Shown one piece after another: positions 32,326 through 41,932 of a DNA stretch of 64,000 nucleotides. Made by a program: the position numbers and the translations under genes. The notes under the pieces are model-generated. The model saw nothing but the letters and a program-made list of their open reading frames with translations. It was not told the origin of the DNA and searched no databases. The DNA lies in contig JAFSKR010000039.1 of NCBI GenBank assembly GCA_017448825.1, positions 1-64,000 on the forward strand. The letters are read 5' to 3'. The stretch is from Bacteroidaceae bacterium. GTDB taxonomy: Bacteria > Bacteroidota > Bacteroidia > Bacteroidales > Bacteroidaceae. The stretch's first letter is position 1. Every line of letters starts with the position of its first letter.

Positions 32326-32353
32326 TTTTTTCTCTTTGTTAAATTTCTTGATT

Positions 32354-32361
32354 CAAAGATA
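32354..32361 (-). promoter_or_regulatory. argB operon promoter, -7 box
   Basis: TATCTTTG on the minus strand, 28 bases before the ATG. Confidence 0.6.
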
Positions 32362-32410
32362 CGATTAAGCGAAAGAACGTTATTTAATTCCGCCAACGAG
32401 TTCTTAACTC

Positions 32411-32788
32411 TTAATTCTTAACTCCCACCACTTCAATCTCTACCAATGCGTTCTTCGGCAATGTCTTCACAGCCACCGCTGAACGGGCAGGATAAGGTTC
32501 CTTAAAGAACTCAGCATACACATTATTCATCTCGGCAAAATCGCTCATGTCGGCCATGAACACGGTGGTCTTCACCACATTCTCCATCGACAGTCCTGCC
32601 TCCTCTAAAATCGCCTTCACGTTCGTCAGCGACTGCCAAGTCTGCTCCTTGATGCCTCCTTCAGGGAATGCACCCGTCCTTGGATCAAGCCCCAACTGGC
32701 CTGATGTATAGACAAACTCTCCTGCCCGAATGGCTTGGCTGTAAGGGCCTATCGCCCCTGGAGCCTTCGTTGTACTAATTGCTTTCAT
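32411..32788 (-). CDS. ridA: RidA family enamine/imine deaminase
   Basis: Hydrolyses reactive 2-aminoacrylate-type enamines released by PLP enzymes. The 125 residues cover the full YjgF/RidA fold: APGAIGPYSQAI, GEFVYTSGQLGLDP, the key arginine in YPARSAVAV (Arg102) and VEIEVVGV at the end. The last codons and stop lie in a TTAAGAATTAAGAG tract that is a simple repeat. Monocistronic with its own promoter. Confidence 0.95.
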   Translation of the reverse strand: MKAISTTKAPGAIGPYSQAIRAGEFVYTSGQLGLDPRTGAFPEGGIKEQTWQSLTNVKAILEEAGLSMENVVKTTVFMADMSDFAEMNNVYAEFFKEPYPARSAVAVKTLPKNALVEIEVVGVKN

Positions 32789-32850
32789 AAGTGTTTATGT
32801 TTTTGATTTGTTTATTCATTCTCTTCCGTCATCTCGTATCAAATTTTTTA

Positions 32851-32881
32851 CAAAAATACGAAGAAAGGATGAGATGACAAA
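32851..32881 (-). promoter_or_regulatory. ridA promoter
   Basis: Minus strand: TTTG (32881-32878), 19 bases, TATTTTTG (32858-32851), about 60 bases before the ATG. Confidence 0.65.
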
Positions 32882-32969
32882 GGAATGAGGGAAAAATGTA
32901 ACAAGCAAGTGGCAAGTGGTGTTCAAGATGAGCAGAAGTGAGAGGGGATTATGAAGGTCTTGCAACGCC

Positions 32970-33011
32970 TCGAAAAGAAATAAGAAAGGCACAAAGTCAT
33001 GACTCTGTGCC
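32970..33011 (-). terminator. Metallophosphoesterase gene terminator
   Basis: GGCACAAAGTCA / TGACTCTGTGCC (32988-33011) forms a 12-bp stem with one mismatch. On the minus strand it is followed by TTTCTTATTTCTTTT. Confidence 0.65.
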
Positions 33012-33067
33012 AATCAGAGGAGGGTCCCGTTATGGTGCGAGAGCCGTTATGCTTCGAGGGCGTTCCT

Positions 33068-34246
33068 TTATGGCTCGGACATGGATTGGATGGTTGCTAC
33101 AACATACTCCGACTGGGTGCCGATGCGAAACTTGCCACCCCAGATACCAATACCTGATGAGACGTAGTACTGGGTGCCCGTACGCTGGTGGGAACCCCAT
33201 GAGCATTCGTAGATGGCATCGGTTATCCATGAGATGGGCCACACTTGTCCGCGATGGGTGTGGCCGCTGAGTTGGAAATCAACGTGGGCTTGTTCACTTT
33301 GCTCGAGGTCATAGGGCTGATGGTCAAGCAGGATAGTGAAGAGCGTTGTGTCCACTTGTACCACTAAGTCTTTGACACTCTTACGACGCAAGTTGGTGCG
33401 ATCCTCTCGTCCGATGATGACTAAGGCACTATCTATCTTGATGAAAGTGTCGCTGAGCAGATGGATGTCAGCATCTTGATAGAACTTCTGTGCTTGGGAT
33501 TCGCCGCTGTAGTATTCGTGATTGCCCAGACAGGCATAGATAGGGGCATGGAGGCGACGGAACTCTGCTGCCATATCTTCCTCAATGAGGGGACGGACGC
33601 TGATGTCGATAATGTCACCAGCAACGAGGATAAAGTCGGGATGTTCGTCATTGATGAGATTCACCCAACGGGCAAGTTCCTTGCGAGGATTGTGGTAGCC
33701 GAGGTGGAGGTCGCTCAGCATGACGACCTTGTATGCCTTAGGCAAAGGTTTAGCAGTCTTCACCTCCAAAGGTACACGTACCTTTTGCTTATAATGATAG
33801 TTACCATAGATGAAAATGCTTAAGAGAACCACAAAGATGCCTGCTGTTGTGTACCAATTGCCATAGAGGATGGAACGAGGAATGATTCGACAGAACCGAC
33901 CGAGGTCGAGAACCAGAAAGAGCATCACGAGATAGAGCATTACGAAGAGGGAGGATGTGCCGATTTCGTAGAGCACCTGCGACACTACTAGCGGGAAGGT
34001 GTCAAGCTTGCCCTTGAAATTGAGGAACAGCAGTCCGAAGCAGGAAAAGCCGAGCAAAATAACGAGAAACTTCCATATCCAATGGAGCGGCAGCAGTGTC
34101 CAGACATGCCAACCGATATAGACCAAACCAGCCAATGGCAATAAGGTGAAAAAGAGAAACCACATTTTCATAAAAGTTATAGTTGCCACATCGACTGACG
34201 ACTTGCGGATGAGATAGGCTTCACATCTCGCTTGTCTATCAGCCAT
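33068..34246 (-). CDS. Membrane-bound calcineurin-like metallophosphoesterase
   Basis: 392 residues. Four hydrophobic helices lie in about 27-165 (WFLFFTLLPLAGLVYIGW, FLVILLGFSCFGLLFLNF, LFVMLYLVMLFLVLDLG, TAGIFVVLLSIFIYGNY). They are followed by a binuclear-metal phosphoesterase domain with SDLHLGYH, VAGDIID, GNHEYY, LDHQP and SGHTHRGQ, all residues present. The family may act on lipid-linked or nucleotide phosphates; substrate unknown. Alternative start: ATG at 34171 just before the first helix. I keep 34246 because it fits the promoter 18 bases upstream. Confidence 0.85.
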   Translation of the reverse strand: MADRQARCEAYLIRKSSVDVATITFMKMWFLFFTLLPLAGLVYIGWHVWTLLPLHWIWKFLVILLGFSCFGLLFLNFKGKLDTFPLVVSQVLYEIGTSSLFVMLYLVMLFLVLDLGRFCRIIPRSILYGNWYTTAGIFVVLLSIFIYGNYHYKQKVRVPLEVKTAKPLPKAYKVVMLSDLHLGYHNPRKELARWVNLINDEHPDFILVAGDIIDISVRPLIEEDMAAEFRRLHAPIYACLGNHEYYSGESQAQKFYQDADIHLLSDTFIKIDSALVIIGREDRTNLRRKSVKDLVVQVDTTLFTILLDHQPYDLEQSEQAHVDFQLSGHTHRGQVWPISWITDAIYECSWGSHQRTGTQYYVSSGIGIWGGKFRIGTQSEYVVATIQSMSEP

Positions 34247-34263
34247 CGTGTTGAATGGAGGGG

Positions 34264-34295
34264 CAAAGGTAGGGAAAAGTTACCACATCGCCAAA
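34264..34295 (-). promoter_or_regulatory. Metallophosphoesterase promoter
   Basis: Minus strand: TTTG (34295-34292), 20 bases, TACCTTTG (34271-34264). Confidence 0.7.
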
Positions 34296-34304
34296 AATTT
34301 GCAA

Positions 34305-34332
34305 GTTTTTTGAGTTTTGAGTTTTTAAGTTT
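34305..34332. repeat. T-rich GAGTTTTTAAGTTT repeat
   Basis: TTTTTTGAGTTTTGAGTTTTTAAG-type tract, also present at 39929-39957 and 49199-49219, always between genes. Confidence 0.4.
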
Positions 34333-34359
34333 CTTTCATATGAAGAAATATGAAAAAAA

Positions 34360-34391
34360 TTTGGTGTGTATGAAATAAATTCCTAATTTTG
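34360..34391 (+). promoter_or_regulatory. Sensor kinase-like gene promoter
   Basis: TTTG at 34360-34363, 20 bases, TAATTTTG at 34384-34391. The leader is about 130 bases and contains only a small GGCTG/CAGCC hairpin. Confidence 0.7.
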
Positions 34392-34525
34392 CAATCCAAT
34401 TGTGACCATTGTCAAATGGAAAAAACAGGCTGTGGCTCAGCCATCGGAACAAGTTCCATTGCGTTCGCCCGATATTGCCTTTGCAAGTGAGAAGAATACC
34501 TCTAATTGATATAAATTGAAAAAGA

Positions 34526-36028
34526 ATGAGAAAAAATTGGTTTGTTTTAATTTTGTGCTTATTGTTCTCCAGTGTGTCCACCTATGCACAGGAGACCACA
34601 AAAAACGACTTGCAGGAACGTGCAGAGTCAGAGTATGAGAAGGGCAACCTGATTGCTGCCCGTGCATTGTATATCAAAGCCTTCGAAAGCTATGTCAACA
34701 AAGGACTGGTACAACAGGGTGTGGAGTGTGGCGTGAAGGGCAATGCACTGTATTATGCCAAGGAAAACCTCTACAAAGAAGCGTTTGACTTGCTGCGCCG
34801 TATTGACCAAACCATCGAGGCAAAGGGACAGGGGAGTGCCAAGGCTGCCATGCACTATTTGACCTCGAAGGAACGTTTCCTGATGTATATGAAGATGCGG
34901 AAAAGTACCAGCATCGTGGAGCAATTGGGCAACATGGAGAAGTATGCTAATGCCTCGGGTGATGAAGCTTTGAAAAATGATTTTCTCTATAATAAAACCA
35001 TCTACTACTACACCTTTGGACAAAACGACAAGGGCAATGCCGCCTTTAAGGAAATGGCAGGAAGGCTGACGGCGGCCAAGGAGTATGGCAGGGTGGATGA
35101 GGTGTATAAGACACTGATTGCCAATGGACGAAAGAGCAACAATGCGAGTCTGGTGGCAGAGAGTTACAAGAGTTATCTGGCTTGGAAGGATTCTGCCAAT
35201 GCGCTGGCATTAGCAGACACAGTAAATGTGCTGAAAGAGCAGATTGCTGGTAATGAAGCTGAAATTGAGGAGAAAGACAATTCGTTGACAGCACGTCAGG
35301 CAGTCATCATTGGACTCAGCATCTTAGCGGCTATTTTAGCTGCCGCGTTGGTGTTGGGTGCTCTTGTGCTGATGCGCTATATTTTCCGGACTCGCAAGCA
35401 GAAAAAGACCATCAATTTGTTGAATGAGAACAACGCACTGAAAGCAAAGTTCATCAGCAATATCTCTGCTCAGTTGGCCCCAACCCTACAAAAACTGGAT
35501 AGCCGCACCCCAGAGGTGAAAGCTTTGCAAGAATTCTCTGACCACATCCAGACCTTATCAGAACTGGAAAGCAAGACTGATGCCGTGGAACTGGAGGAGA
35601 CGCAACTGGCACCATTCTGTGAGGGTCTGATGGAGCAGATACGCAACAAAGCAAAGAGTGGTGTCATTTTGAAGGTGGAAGCCCCCAAAATGACAGCGAA
35701 CATCAATAAGGAATATGTTGCACACATCCTGCTGCATCTGCTGGAAAATGCAACTGAATATACACCAGCTGGGGGACACATCACATTGGAATACAAGAAG
35801 CGTGGTGCCCACAAGCATCAGTTCCTTGTGTCGGATACGGGTTGCGGCATCCCAGAGGAAAAGCGCGAAGACGTATTCAAGCCGTTCCTCGAAATCCATG
35901 ACCTCACAGAAGGCGATGGTCTCGGATTGCCTATCTGCAAGCAGATGGCATTGAAGATGAATGGCGACCTCGATATTGACCCTGCCTTCACCAAGGGTAC
36001 ACGCTTTGTGCTACACCTACAAGATTGA
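34526..36028 (+). CDS. Sensor histidine kinase-like protein lacking the phospho-acceptor His
   Basis: 500 residues: signal peptide (WFVLILCLLFSSVSTYAQ), a periplasmic TPR-like helical domain (about 25-230), coiled coil (235-255), membrane helix (259-287), a dimerisation helix and a HATPase domain. The ATP-binding boxes look intact: LLHLLENATEYTP (Asn408), SDTGCGIPEE (Asp437) and GDGLGLPICKQM. In the H box, however, the usual FxxNISHELRTPL reads FISNISAQLAPTL, with Ala315 where the phosphorylated histidine belongs and no His nearby. No response regulator is adjacent. It may be a signalling pseudokinase or phosphatase, or use another partner. Confidence 0.85.
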   Translation: MRKNWFVLILCLLFSSVSTYAQETTKNDLQERAESEYEKGNLIAARALYIKAFESYVNKGLVQQGVECGVKGNALYYAKENLYKEAFDLLRRIDQTIEAKGQGSAKAAMHYLTSKERFLMYMKMRKSTSIVEQLGNMEKYANASGDEALKNDFLYNKTIYYYTFGQNDKGNAAFKEMAGRLTAAKEYGRVDEVYKTLIANGRKSNNASLVAESYKSYLAWKDSANALALADTVNVLKEQIAGNEAEIEEKDNSLTARQAVIIGLSILAAILAAALVLGALVLMRYIFRTRKQKKTINLLNENNALKAKFISNISAQLAPTLQKLDSRTPEVKALQEFSDHIQTLSELESKTDAVELEETQLAPFCEGLMEQIRNKAKSGVILKVEAPKMTANINKEYVAHILLHLLENATEYTPAGGHITLEYKKRGAHKHQFLVSDTGCGIPEEKREDVFKPFLEIHDLTEGDGLGLPICKQMALKMNGDLDIDPAFTKGTRFVLHLQD

Positions 36029-36048
36029 GAAATCCAAAAACTAAAAGT

Positions 36049-36123
36049 AAAAGTGAAAAATTTGCTATCGTACTTGTATACCAACTCTTTACGAACAGCT
36101 ACGGTAGCAAATTTTTCACTTTT
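36049..36123. repeat. 75-bp hairpin element, copy A
   Basis: 22-bp arms (36049-36070 and 36102-36123, one mismatch) around a 31-base loop; the arm core is GTGAAAAATTTGCTATCG. It fills the gap between the convergent sensor kinase-like and DPP genes and could act as a two-way terminator. The loop matches copy B at 27 of 31 positions. Confidence 0.85.
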
Positions 36124-36132
36124 CATTTTTCA

Positions 36133-38313
36133 CTATTTCAAGTGATCCTCGAAGTATCGAGTGATGATATTGTGGAGGTGCACACGGTCGATACCCACCA
36201 TATTGTGTTCATCGCCTGGATAGGTGAAAAGGTCAGGATAGGTGTCGGCATCAATGCAAGCCCTCATGAAAGACAAGGTATGCTGAGGAACACAAACAGG
36301 GTCGTTTCCTCCATAGATGACGAGGAGACGGCCTTTTAGATTCTTCGCCTTGTTGAGCACCGAAGTGTTTTTGTAGCCCTCTGGGTTGCTTTGCGGGGTG
36401 TCCATATAACGCTCTCCATACATGACCTCGTAGAAATGCCAATCGATGACGGGGCCTCCTGCTACGCCCACCTTGAATACATCAGGATAGGTAGTCATAA
36501 GGCTGGTGGTCATGAAGCCACCGAAACTCCAGCCATGCACACCCAGACGGGTGGCATCAACGTAGGGGAGGCTTTTGAGATATTCCACGCCTTGAAGCTG
36601 GTCTTTCATCTCTTCGGCACCAAGGTTACGGAACGTAGCTTGCTCGAAATCGAGTCCGCGATGTTCGCTACCACGATTGTCAAGGCAGAACATGACATAA
36701 CCTTGCTGTGCCATCCAGATATCCCACCCACGGGCACCCCAGTTACGGGTAGCATCGATGTTGTGAGCGTGAGGCCCTCCATAGACATAGATGACAGCAG
36801 GGTATTTCTTCGTAGAATCAAAGTCGGTAGGAAGGATGAGGCGATAATAGAGATCTGTCACACCATCGGCAGCCTTGATGGTGCCCACCTCGATATCTGG
36901 TTTCTTGTATTCCGCCCACGGGTCGGCAGCAGAGAGAAGGTTCAGAGTTGACCTTTGAGCATTGGCAGTCGGTACGATGTCAATGTGACGGGCAATAAGC
37001 GGAGATGAATAGCTGTCGATGAAGAAGTTGCCTGATTCAGACAGGGTGGCATTGTGCCAACCCGTTGTGTTGCCAAGGATGGCACGTTTGCCCTTCATAT
37101 CTACACGATACACATTTTGTTGGAGCGGGTCTTGCTCATTAGAAGTGTATAAAATAGTCCTCTGTGCTTCGTTGAAGCCCAGCACACCGATGACCTCAAA
37201 CTTGCCTGTCGTGAGTTGCTTGAGGCATTTCCCCTCTATATTATATAAATAGATGTGGTTATAACCATCTTTGCGTGTCTGGTAGATGAACCTTGTCTTG
37301 TCCCAAGGCAAGAACTGAATGGGGGTACGAGGTTCGAAGTATTTATCGTTGTCCTCCGTGAAGAGGGTACGGAGCTTTTCTCCTGTCGTGGCATCGTATT
37401 CGTCGAGTGAGCCGTGGTTTTGGTCACGGTTCAGTTCGATGAGGTAGAGCTTGGTACCATCGGGCGACCAAACGATGTTGGTGAAGTAGCGGTCGGTGGG
37501 GTCACCTGTATTGAGATAGATGGTCTTGTCGGTGAGAGGGTTGAAGATGCCCACATACACCTTATGGGAAGTTTCACCAGCCATTGGATAAGGGGCGGGA
37601 GCGAGAGTCGCGCAACGGGAATTCTCACATTCCGTTTGGGAAGGAAGCATGATATTCACTTGTGGATACTTGGACACCATACTCTGATCCATCTTATAAA
37701 AGGCAAGCAAGGTACCGTTGGGACTCCAGAAAGTGCCTTTCTCGATGCCAAACTCATCGCGGTGCACACTTTCACCATACACCAAGTCGATGCTTCCGTC
37801 AGTGCTGACTTGATGTTTCTTGCCATCTGAAGTGATGACAAACAGATTGTGGTCGATGGTGTAAGCCATAGACTTCGATTTAGCATTCCAATCGGTGTTG
37901 AGGGCTTGAGGGGAGAGCAAAAGATGCCACACAATTTTCTTTTCTCTCCAGTTGATGAGGGTCTGTTCACTACCGTTATCTACAAGCATGAGCGGTTGGT
38001 CTGCATAAGGGAAAGATGTGTAATAGAAGTGGTGGAAAGGCTTATACCCAGCATCCTGCAAGAGGGCATTGACTTGTTCGAGGGTGACAAGTGTCTCGGT
38101 ACTACCATCTTTCTTGTTGACGAGTTTACAATTGTCGGTGTTTAACTCTATGCATTCGTCACCCCACCACGCAAGGTCTTTGTTTTCAGGAACGGAATGG
38201 GAATAATAGGTGGAACCACCAGGGATGAGGTCGTCAATGGTGAAAATCTTTTTCTGTGCCATAAGCGGAAGAAGAAGTGAGAAGGAAAGTGTAAGAAGTG
38301 CTATTCTTTTCAT
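36133..38313 (-). CDS. S9 family dipeptidyl-peptidase (DPP IV-like)
   Basis: Exported serine peptidase that removes N-terminal dipeptides, probably in the periplasm, feeding peptide-fermenting metabolism. The 726 residues comprise a signal peptide (LLTLSFSLLLPLMAQ), an eight-bladed beta-propeller (about 25-480) and an alpha/beta hydrolase domain with the triad Ser596 (GWSFGGF), Asp671 (GGNDPVCVP) and His703 (GDEHNM). Start overlaps the folK stop by 4 bases (ATGA), so it ends the long miaB-to-DPP series. Confidence 0.93.
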   Translation of the reverse strand: MKRIALLTLSFSLLLPLMAQKKIFTIDDLIPGGSTYYSHSVPENKDLAWWGDECIELNTDNCKLVNKKDGSTETLVTLEQVNALLQDAGYKPFHHFYYTSFPYADQPLMLVDNGSEQTLINWREKKIVWHLLLSPQALNTDWNAKSKSMAYTIDHNLFVITSDGKKHQVSTDGSIDLVYGESVHRDEFGIEKGTFWSPNGTLLAFYKMDQSMVSKYPQVNIMLPSQTECENSRCATLAPAPYPMAGETSHKVYVGIFNPLTDKTIYLNTGDPTDRYFTNIVWSPDGTKLYLIELNRDQNHGSLDEYDATTGEKLRTLFTEDNDKYFEPRTPIQFLPWDKTRFIYQTRKDGYNHIYLYNIEGKCLKQLTTGKFEVIGVLGFNEAQRTILYTSNEQDPLQQNVYRVDMKGKRAILGNTTGWHNATLSESGNFFIDSYSSPLIARHIDIVPTANAQRSTLNLLSAADPWAEYKKPDIEVGTIKAADGVTDLYYRLILPTDFDSTKKYPAVIYVYGGPHAHNIDATRNWGARGWDIWMAQQGYVMFCLDNRGSEHRGLDFEQATFRNLGAEEMKDQLQGVEYLKSLPYVDATRLGVHGWSFGGFMTTSLMTTYPDVFKVGVAGGPVIDWHFYEVMYGERYMDTPQSNPEGYKNTSVLNKAKNLKGRLLVIYGGNDPVCVPQHTLSFMRACIDADTYPDLFTYPGDEHNMVGIDRVHLHNIITRYFEDHLK

Positions 38314-38720
38314 TGCATAATCTCTTTTAAGGGTATGAGCACAAAGTCGCGCTCGTACATATGTGGGTGAGGAATTGTGAGTTGAGGAGTGTAAATGTGG
38401 AGGTCATCGTAGAGAAGAATGTCAATGTCGATGATACGGTCATGATAGACCCCATTGACAGACTTGTGTGTACGTCCCATTTCTCGCTCAATCTTCTGTG
38501 TCTCACGCAACAGAGCATGAGGAGAAAGTTTCGTCTCGACACAAATCGCTGCATTGAGGAAAGCATTTTCGCTGTCGAATCCCCACGGCTCGGTGGCAAG
38601 GAAAGCTGATTGTGCCTTGATGACGCCAATCCGCCTTGCTATTTCGGAGATGGCGAACGTAAGGTTCTGTTCCTTGTCGCCAAGATTTGTTCCGAGCGAG
38701 AGATATGCGATGTGTGACAT
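38310..38720 (-). CDS. folK: 2-Amino-4-hydroxy-6-hydroxymethyldihydropteridine pyrophosphokinase
   Basis: Transfers pyrophosphate from ATP to the pterin in folate synthesis. From the ATG at 38720 the 136 residues start MSHIAYLSLGTNLGDKEQNL and include SAFLATEPWGFDSENAFLNA, KIEREMGR, and DRIIDIDILLYDD with the metal-binding aspartates. A longer frame to 38789 reads into hairpin element copy B and adds 23 unrelated residues; I reject it. Coupled to the DPP gene downstream. Confidence 0.93.
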   Translation of the reverse strand: MSHIAYLSLGTNLGDKEQNLTFAISEIARRIGVIKAQSAFLATEPWGFDSENAFLNAAICVETKLSPHALLRETQKIEREMGRTHKSVNGVYHDRIIDIDILLYDDLHIYTPQLTIPHPHMYERDFVLIPLKEIMQ

Positions 38721-38739
38721 GGGAGAAAAGTGAATAGTG

Positions 38740-38814
38740 AAAAGTGAAAAATTTGCTACCGAACTTGTACACCAACTATTTACGAACAACTACGGTAACA
38801 AATCTTTCACTTTT
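38740..38814. repeat. 75-bp hairpin element, copy B
   Basis: 22-base arms (38740-38761 and 38793-38814, two mismatches) around a 31-base loop. Lies between the queA stop and the folK start, so it could attenuate the operon. Confidence 0.85.
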
Positions 38815-38838
38815 CTTTTTTTCATTTGACATTCGACA

Positions 38839-39921
38839 TCAGTCGATAATCAGCATGGCATCACCATAGGTGCCAAACATATAGTCCTCCTTGAGTGCTT
38901 CCTTGTAAGCATCCATGATGACATCATAGCCACCAAAGGCTGTAACGAGCATCAGCATGGTGGAAAGTGGCGGTTGGAAGTTCACTACGAAGGCATCAGC
39001 CACCGTAAAGTCATAAGGCGGGAAAATGAACTTGTTGGTCCATCCTTCAAACTCCTTAATGAAACCACCTGGCCCTACTGCCGTCTCAAGTGCACGAAGG
39101 GTTGTCGTACCCACAGCACACACTTTGTGACCAGTCTCTTTGGCTTTGTTGACAATGTCGCATGCCTCTTTATTGACAAACATCTGTTCGGAGTCGGTTT
39201 TGTGTTTCGTCAAGTCTTCCACATCGATGGTGCGGAAATTTCCCAAACCTGCATGGAGAGTAATGAAGGCCTGTTCAATACCCATAATCTCCATACGCTT
39301 CATGAGTTCGCGAGAGAAATGAAGACCTGTCACAGGGACGGTAACAGCACCTTCGTGGCGCGCATAAATGTTTTGGAACATCTCAGAGTCTTCTTCCTCT
39401 GTAGGGCGACGTGTACGAATGTCGTCAGGAATAGGTGCCTCTCCCAGTTCATAGAGAGTGTTCTTGAAGACATCGTGAGGACCATCATAAAGGAATCGAA
39501 GTGTACGACCACGAGAAGTCGTATTATCAATCACTTCAGCCACAAGTGACTCATCGGGACCAAAATAGAGTTTGTTGCCAATACGAATCTTGCGGGCAGG
39601 GTCAACAAGCACGTCCCACAAGCGCAGTTTCTCATTGAGTTCACGCAAGAGAAATACTTCAATACGTGCGCCTGTCTTTTCCTTGTTGCCATAAAGACGG
39701 GCTGGGAATACTTTGGTGTCGTTGAAGACAAAAGCATCACCCTCTTCAAAGTAGTCTGTAATCTCTTTGAAGGTTTTATGCTCTATCTCCCCTGTCTTTT
39801 TGTGCACCACCATGAGTTTGGCCTCATCGCGATTGTAGTACTTCGTTTCAGAATTGTAAGTACGAGGATAGAGTGCTATCTTCTCCTCTGGAAGTTTGAA
39901 CTTAAATTGTGAGAGTTTCAT
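38839..39921 (-). CDS. queA: S-adenosylmethionine:tRNA ribosyltransferase-isomerase
   Basis: Adds the cyclopentene ring precursor to preQ1 in tRNA during queuosine synthesis. The 360 residues are typical: [92 protein letters not shown] and [12 protein letters not shown]. Sits 54 bases after truB, separated by a T-rich repeat. Confidence 0.96.
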   Translation of the reverse strand: MKLSQFKFKLPEEKIALYPRTYNSETKYYNRDEAKLMVVHKKTGEIEHKTFKEITDYFEEGDAFVFNDTKVFPARLYGNKEKTGARIEVFLLRELNEKLRLWDVLVDPARKIRIGNKLYFGPDESLVAEVIDNTTSRGRTLRFLYDGPHDVFKNTLYELGEAPIPDDIRTRRPTEEEDSEMFQNIYARHEGAVTVPVTGLHFSRELMKRMEIMGIEQAFITLHAGLGNFRTIDVEDLTKHKTDSEQMFVNKEACDIVNKAKETGHKVCAVGTTTLRALETAVGPGGFIKEFEGWTNKFIFPPYDFTVADAFVVNFQPPLSTMLMLVTAFGGYDVIMDAYKEALKEDYMFGTYGDAMLIID

Positions 39922-39928
39922 CTATTGG

Positions 39929-39957
39929 GTTTTTGAGTTTTGATTTTTTAAGTTTTT
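39929..39957. repeat. T-rich GAGTTTTTAAGTTT repeat
   Basis: Second copy of the T-rich tract, in the truB-queA gap. Confidence 0.4.
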
Positions 39958-39975
39958 AGGGGGAGTATGTGACGT

Positions 39976-40770
39976 TTATTCATCTGTAGGCATAGCGACA
40001 AGTTGTTGAGTGTCAAGCCATGATGAGAACTTTTCAATGTCCATGCAGTCTTGTAAAGTGTAGGTTCCGATGCGAGTTCGGATGAGACCCGTAAGATAAG
40101 CACCCGAACCGAGTGCTTCTCCGATGTCGCGTGCAAGAGCACGGATATAGGTGCCCTTGCTGCACACCACGCGAATGGTGAGGGAGAGATGGGAATCGGC
40201 CAGGTTTTCACTTCTGTACTTGATGCGTTCACGTGGGTCAATAGGGTGCGCTTCTGGCATTTCGTTTTTCACCTCACCCAAATAGAGCAATTCCAGTTCG
40301 TCAATAACGAGAATCTTGGGTTTCAATTCCACCTCTTCGCCTTGCCGTGCATACTTAAAGGCACGTTTTCCATCTACTTTCACAGCAGAGAAGGTAGGAG
40401 GAATCTGTTCAATACGCCCTATAAAAGCTTTGAGTTTCTCTTCCACCAATTCTCGTGTGATGTGTACGGTCGGATATGTGGCATTTTCTGCCGTTTCCAT
40501 ATCATAAGAAGGGGTCGTAGCACCTAACTTAATCGTGGCAACATACTCTTTGGTATGTGCCTGTAGCTCGTCTATCAGTTTTGTGCTTTTGCCTGTGCAG
40601 ATGATGAGTACTCCCGTGGCAAGGGGGTCAAGTGTTCCTGCATGACCCACCTTTAGCTTTTTCACACCAAGGCGGTGAGAGAGTTCACCCCTCACTTTCG
40701 CCACCACATTGAAAGATGTCCAACGATAGGGCTTATTGAAAACGAGTATTTCACCTGCCTGAGGATTCAT
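39976..40770 (-). CDS. truB: tRNA pseudouridine-55 synthase
   Basis: Converts U55 of tRNAs to pseudouridine. The 264 residues contain GEILVFNKPYRWTSFNVV, the catalytic aspartate in KVGHAGTLDPLATGVL (Asp48), PPTFSAVKVDGKRAFKYAR and CSKGTYIRALARDIGEALG. Located 27 bases after uppP. The uppP-truB-queA order is common in Bacteroidetes. Confidence 0.96.
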   Translation of the reverse strand: MNPQAGEILVFNKPYRWTSFNVVAKVRGELSHRLGVKKLKVGHAGTLDPLATGVLIICTGKSTKLIDELQAHTKEYVATIKLGATTPSYDMETAENATYPTVHITRELVEEKLKAFIGRIEQIPPTFSAVKVDGKRAFKYARQGEEVELKPKILVIDELELLYLGEVKNEMPEAHPIDPRERIKYRSENLADSHLSLTIRVVCSKGTYIRALARDIGEALGSGAYLTGLIRTRIGTYTLQDCMDIEKFSSWLDTQQLVAMPTDE

Positions 40771-40797
40771 TGTTCTCTAAGCATCATCGGGTACAGA

Positions 40798-41643
40798 CTA
40801 CATGATGGTGAGTTCGTGACCCGTGAAAAGAAGAATCAAAATAATGCCGCCAATGATGATTCGATACCATCCAAAGGCTTGGAAGCCATATTTCTGTACA
40901 AAACTAATGAAGAACTTGATGGCCAGCAGAGCGACAACGAAGGCTACAACATTGCCAATAATCAGTGTGTCGAGATTGTTCATCACCATCTCTGTGCCTC
41001 CGTCCTTGAGCAGTTTGTACATCTTATATACAGTTGCTCCGAACATGGTGGGCACAGCCAAGAAGAAAGAGAACTCAGCCGCATTTTTGCGAGTCATCTT
41101 TTGAGCCATACCACCGACGATGGTGGCCATTGAACGCGAAACACCCGGTATCATGGCGATACATTGGAAGAGACCAACCATGAACGCACGTTTCTCTGTG
41201 AAGGGGGTGTCCTCGCTTCCTTTATTGAAGATTTTGTCACAGAACAACATGAAGATGCCACCTATCACCAACATGGCAGCCACCACTTCCACCCGTTCCA
41301 GCATGGCATCAATGGCGTCGCTGAAGAGAAGTCCAAGGACTACGGCAGGAATGAAAGCTATCAGAAGTTTCCAATAGAAATCGAATTTGTGGATAAACTG
41401 CTTGAAGGCGGATGTCCCTGCTGGAAGAGGTTCTTGATTAAGTTGGAAGAAACGTTTCCAATAAAGGCACACCACAGAAAGGATGGCACCAAACTGGATG
41501 ATAAAAGTGAATGCCTTCACGTATTCAGTACTCTCCACCCCCAACAAGTTTTGTGTGATAATCATGTGGCCCGTAGATGAAACAGGCAAGAACTCTGTAA
41601 GTCCTTCTACAATGGCTATGATGATGGTCTGAATCCAAGTCAT
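40798..41643 (-). CDS. uppP: Undecaprenyl-diphosphatase
   Basis: Removes a phosphate from undecaprenyl pyrophosphate to recycle the lipid carrier for peptidoglycan and polysaccharides; confers bacitracin tolerance. The 281 residues have about eight membrane helices and the signature motifs [17 protein letters not shown] (Glu13, Glu17, His26) and [14 protein letters not shown]. Belongs to the ftsX-DUF3098-uppP-truB series, 25 bases after DUF3098. Confidence 0.96.
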   Translation of the reverse strand: MTWIQTIIIAIVEGLTEFLPVSSTGHMIITQNLLGVESTEYVKAFTFIIQFGAILSVVCLYWKRFFQLNQEPLPAGTSAFKQFIHKFDFYWKLLIAFIPAVVLGLLFSDAIDAMLERVEVVAAMLVIGGIFMLFCDKIFNKGSEDTPFTEKRAFMVGLFQCIAMIPGVSRSMATIVGGMAQKMTRKNAAEFSFFLAVPTMFGATVYKMYKLLKDGGTEMVMNNLDTLIIGNVVAFVVALLAIKFFISFVQKYGFQAFGWYRIIIGGIILILLFTGHELTIM

Positions 41644-41668
41644 GCTAATATCCTTGTTTGTGAGTTCA

Positions 41669-41914
41669 TCATACTTTTTCGGCTACTTCCTTCTTGTTAC
41701 ATTTGGATGGCCAAAGAATGGCAACGATCTCAAACAGGAAGCCAAACAGACATACCATGGGAGCAATTTTAATGCGTCTGTCACCGAAGATGTCTGGATT
41801 AAAGGCCTCCTCTGTAGTGGCATCACCTGCCATAAGCATGAACCCCAAGATGATGATAAGTAATCCTACGACAAGAAGGATGTAATTAATTTTTGTGAAT
41901 GCAAAATTGTTCAT
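41669..41914 (-). CDS. DUF3098 small membrane protein
   Basis: 81 residues with two membrane helices ([20 protein letters not shown] and [19 protein letters not shown]) joined by a conserved polar loop ([15 protein letters not shown]). This is DUF3098, found between ftsX and uppP in Bacteroidetes. Function unknown; its fixed place suggests a link to FtsX or UppP. Eighteen bases separate it from ftsX. Confidence 0.88.
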   Translation of the reverse strand: MNNFAFTKINYILLVVGLLIIILGFMLMAGDATTEEAFNPDIFGDRRIKIAPMVCLFGFLFEIVAILWPSKCNKKEVAEKV

Positions 41915-41932
41915 TATTGTGCGTTTTTAGTG

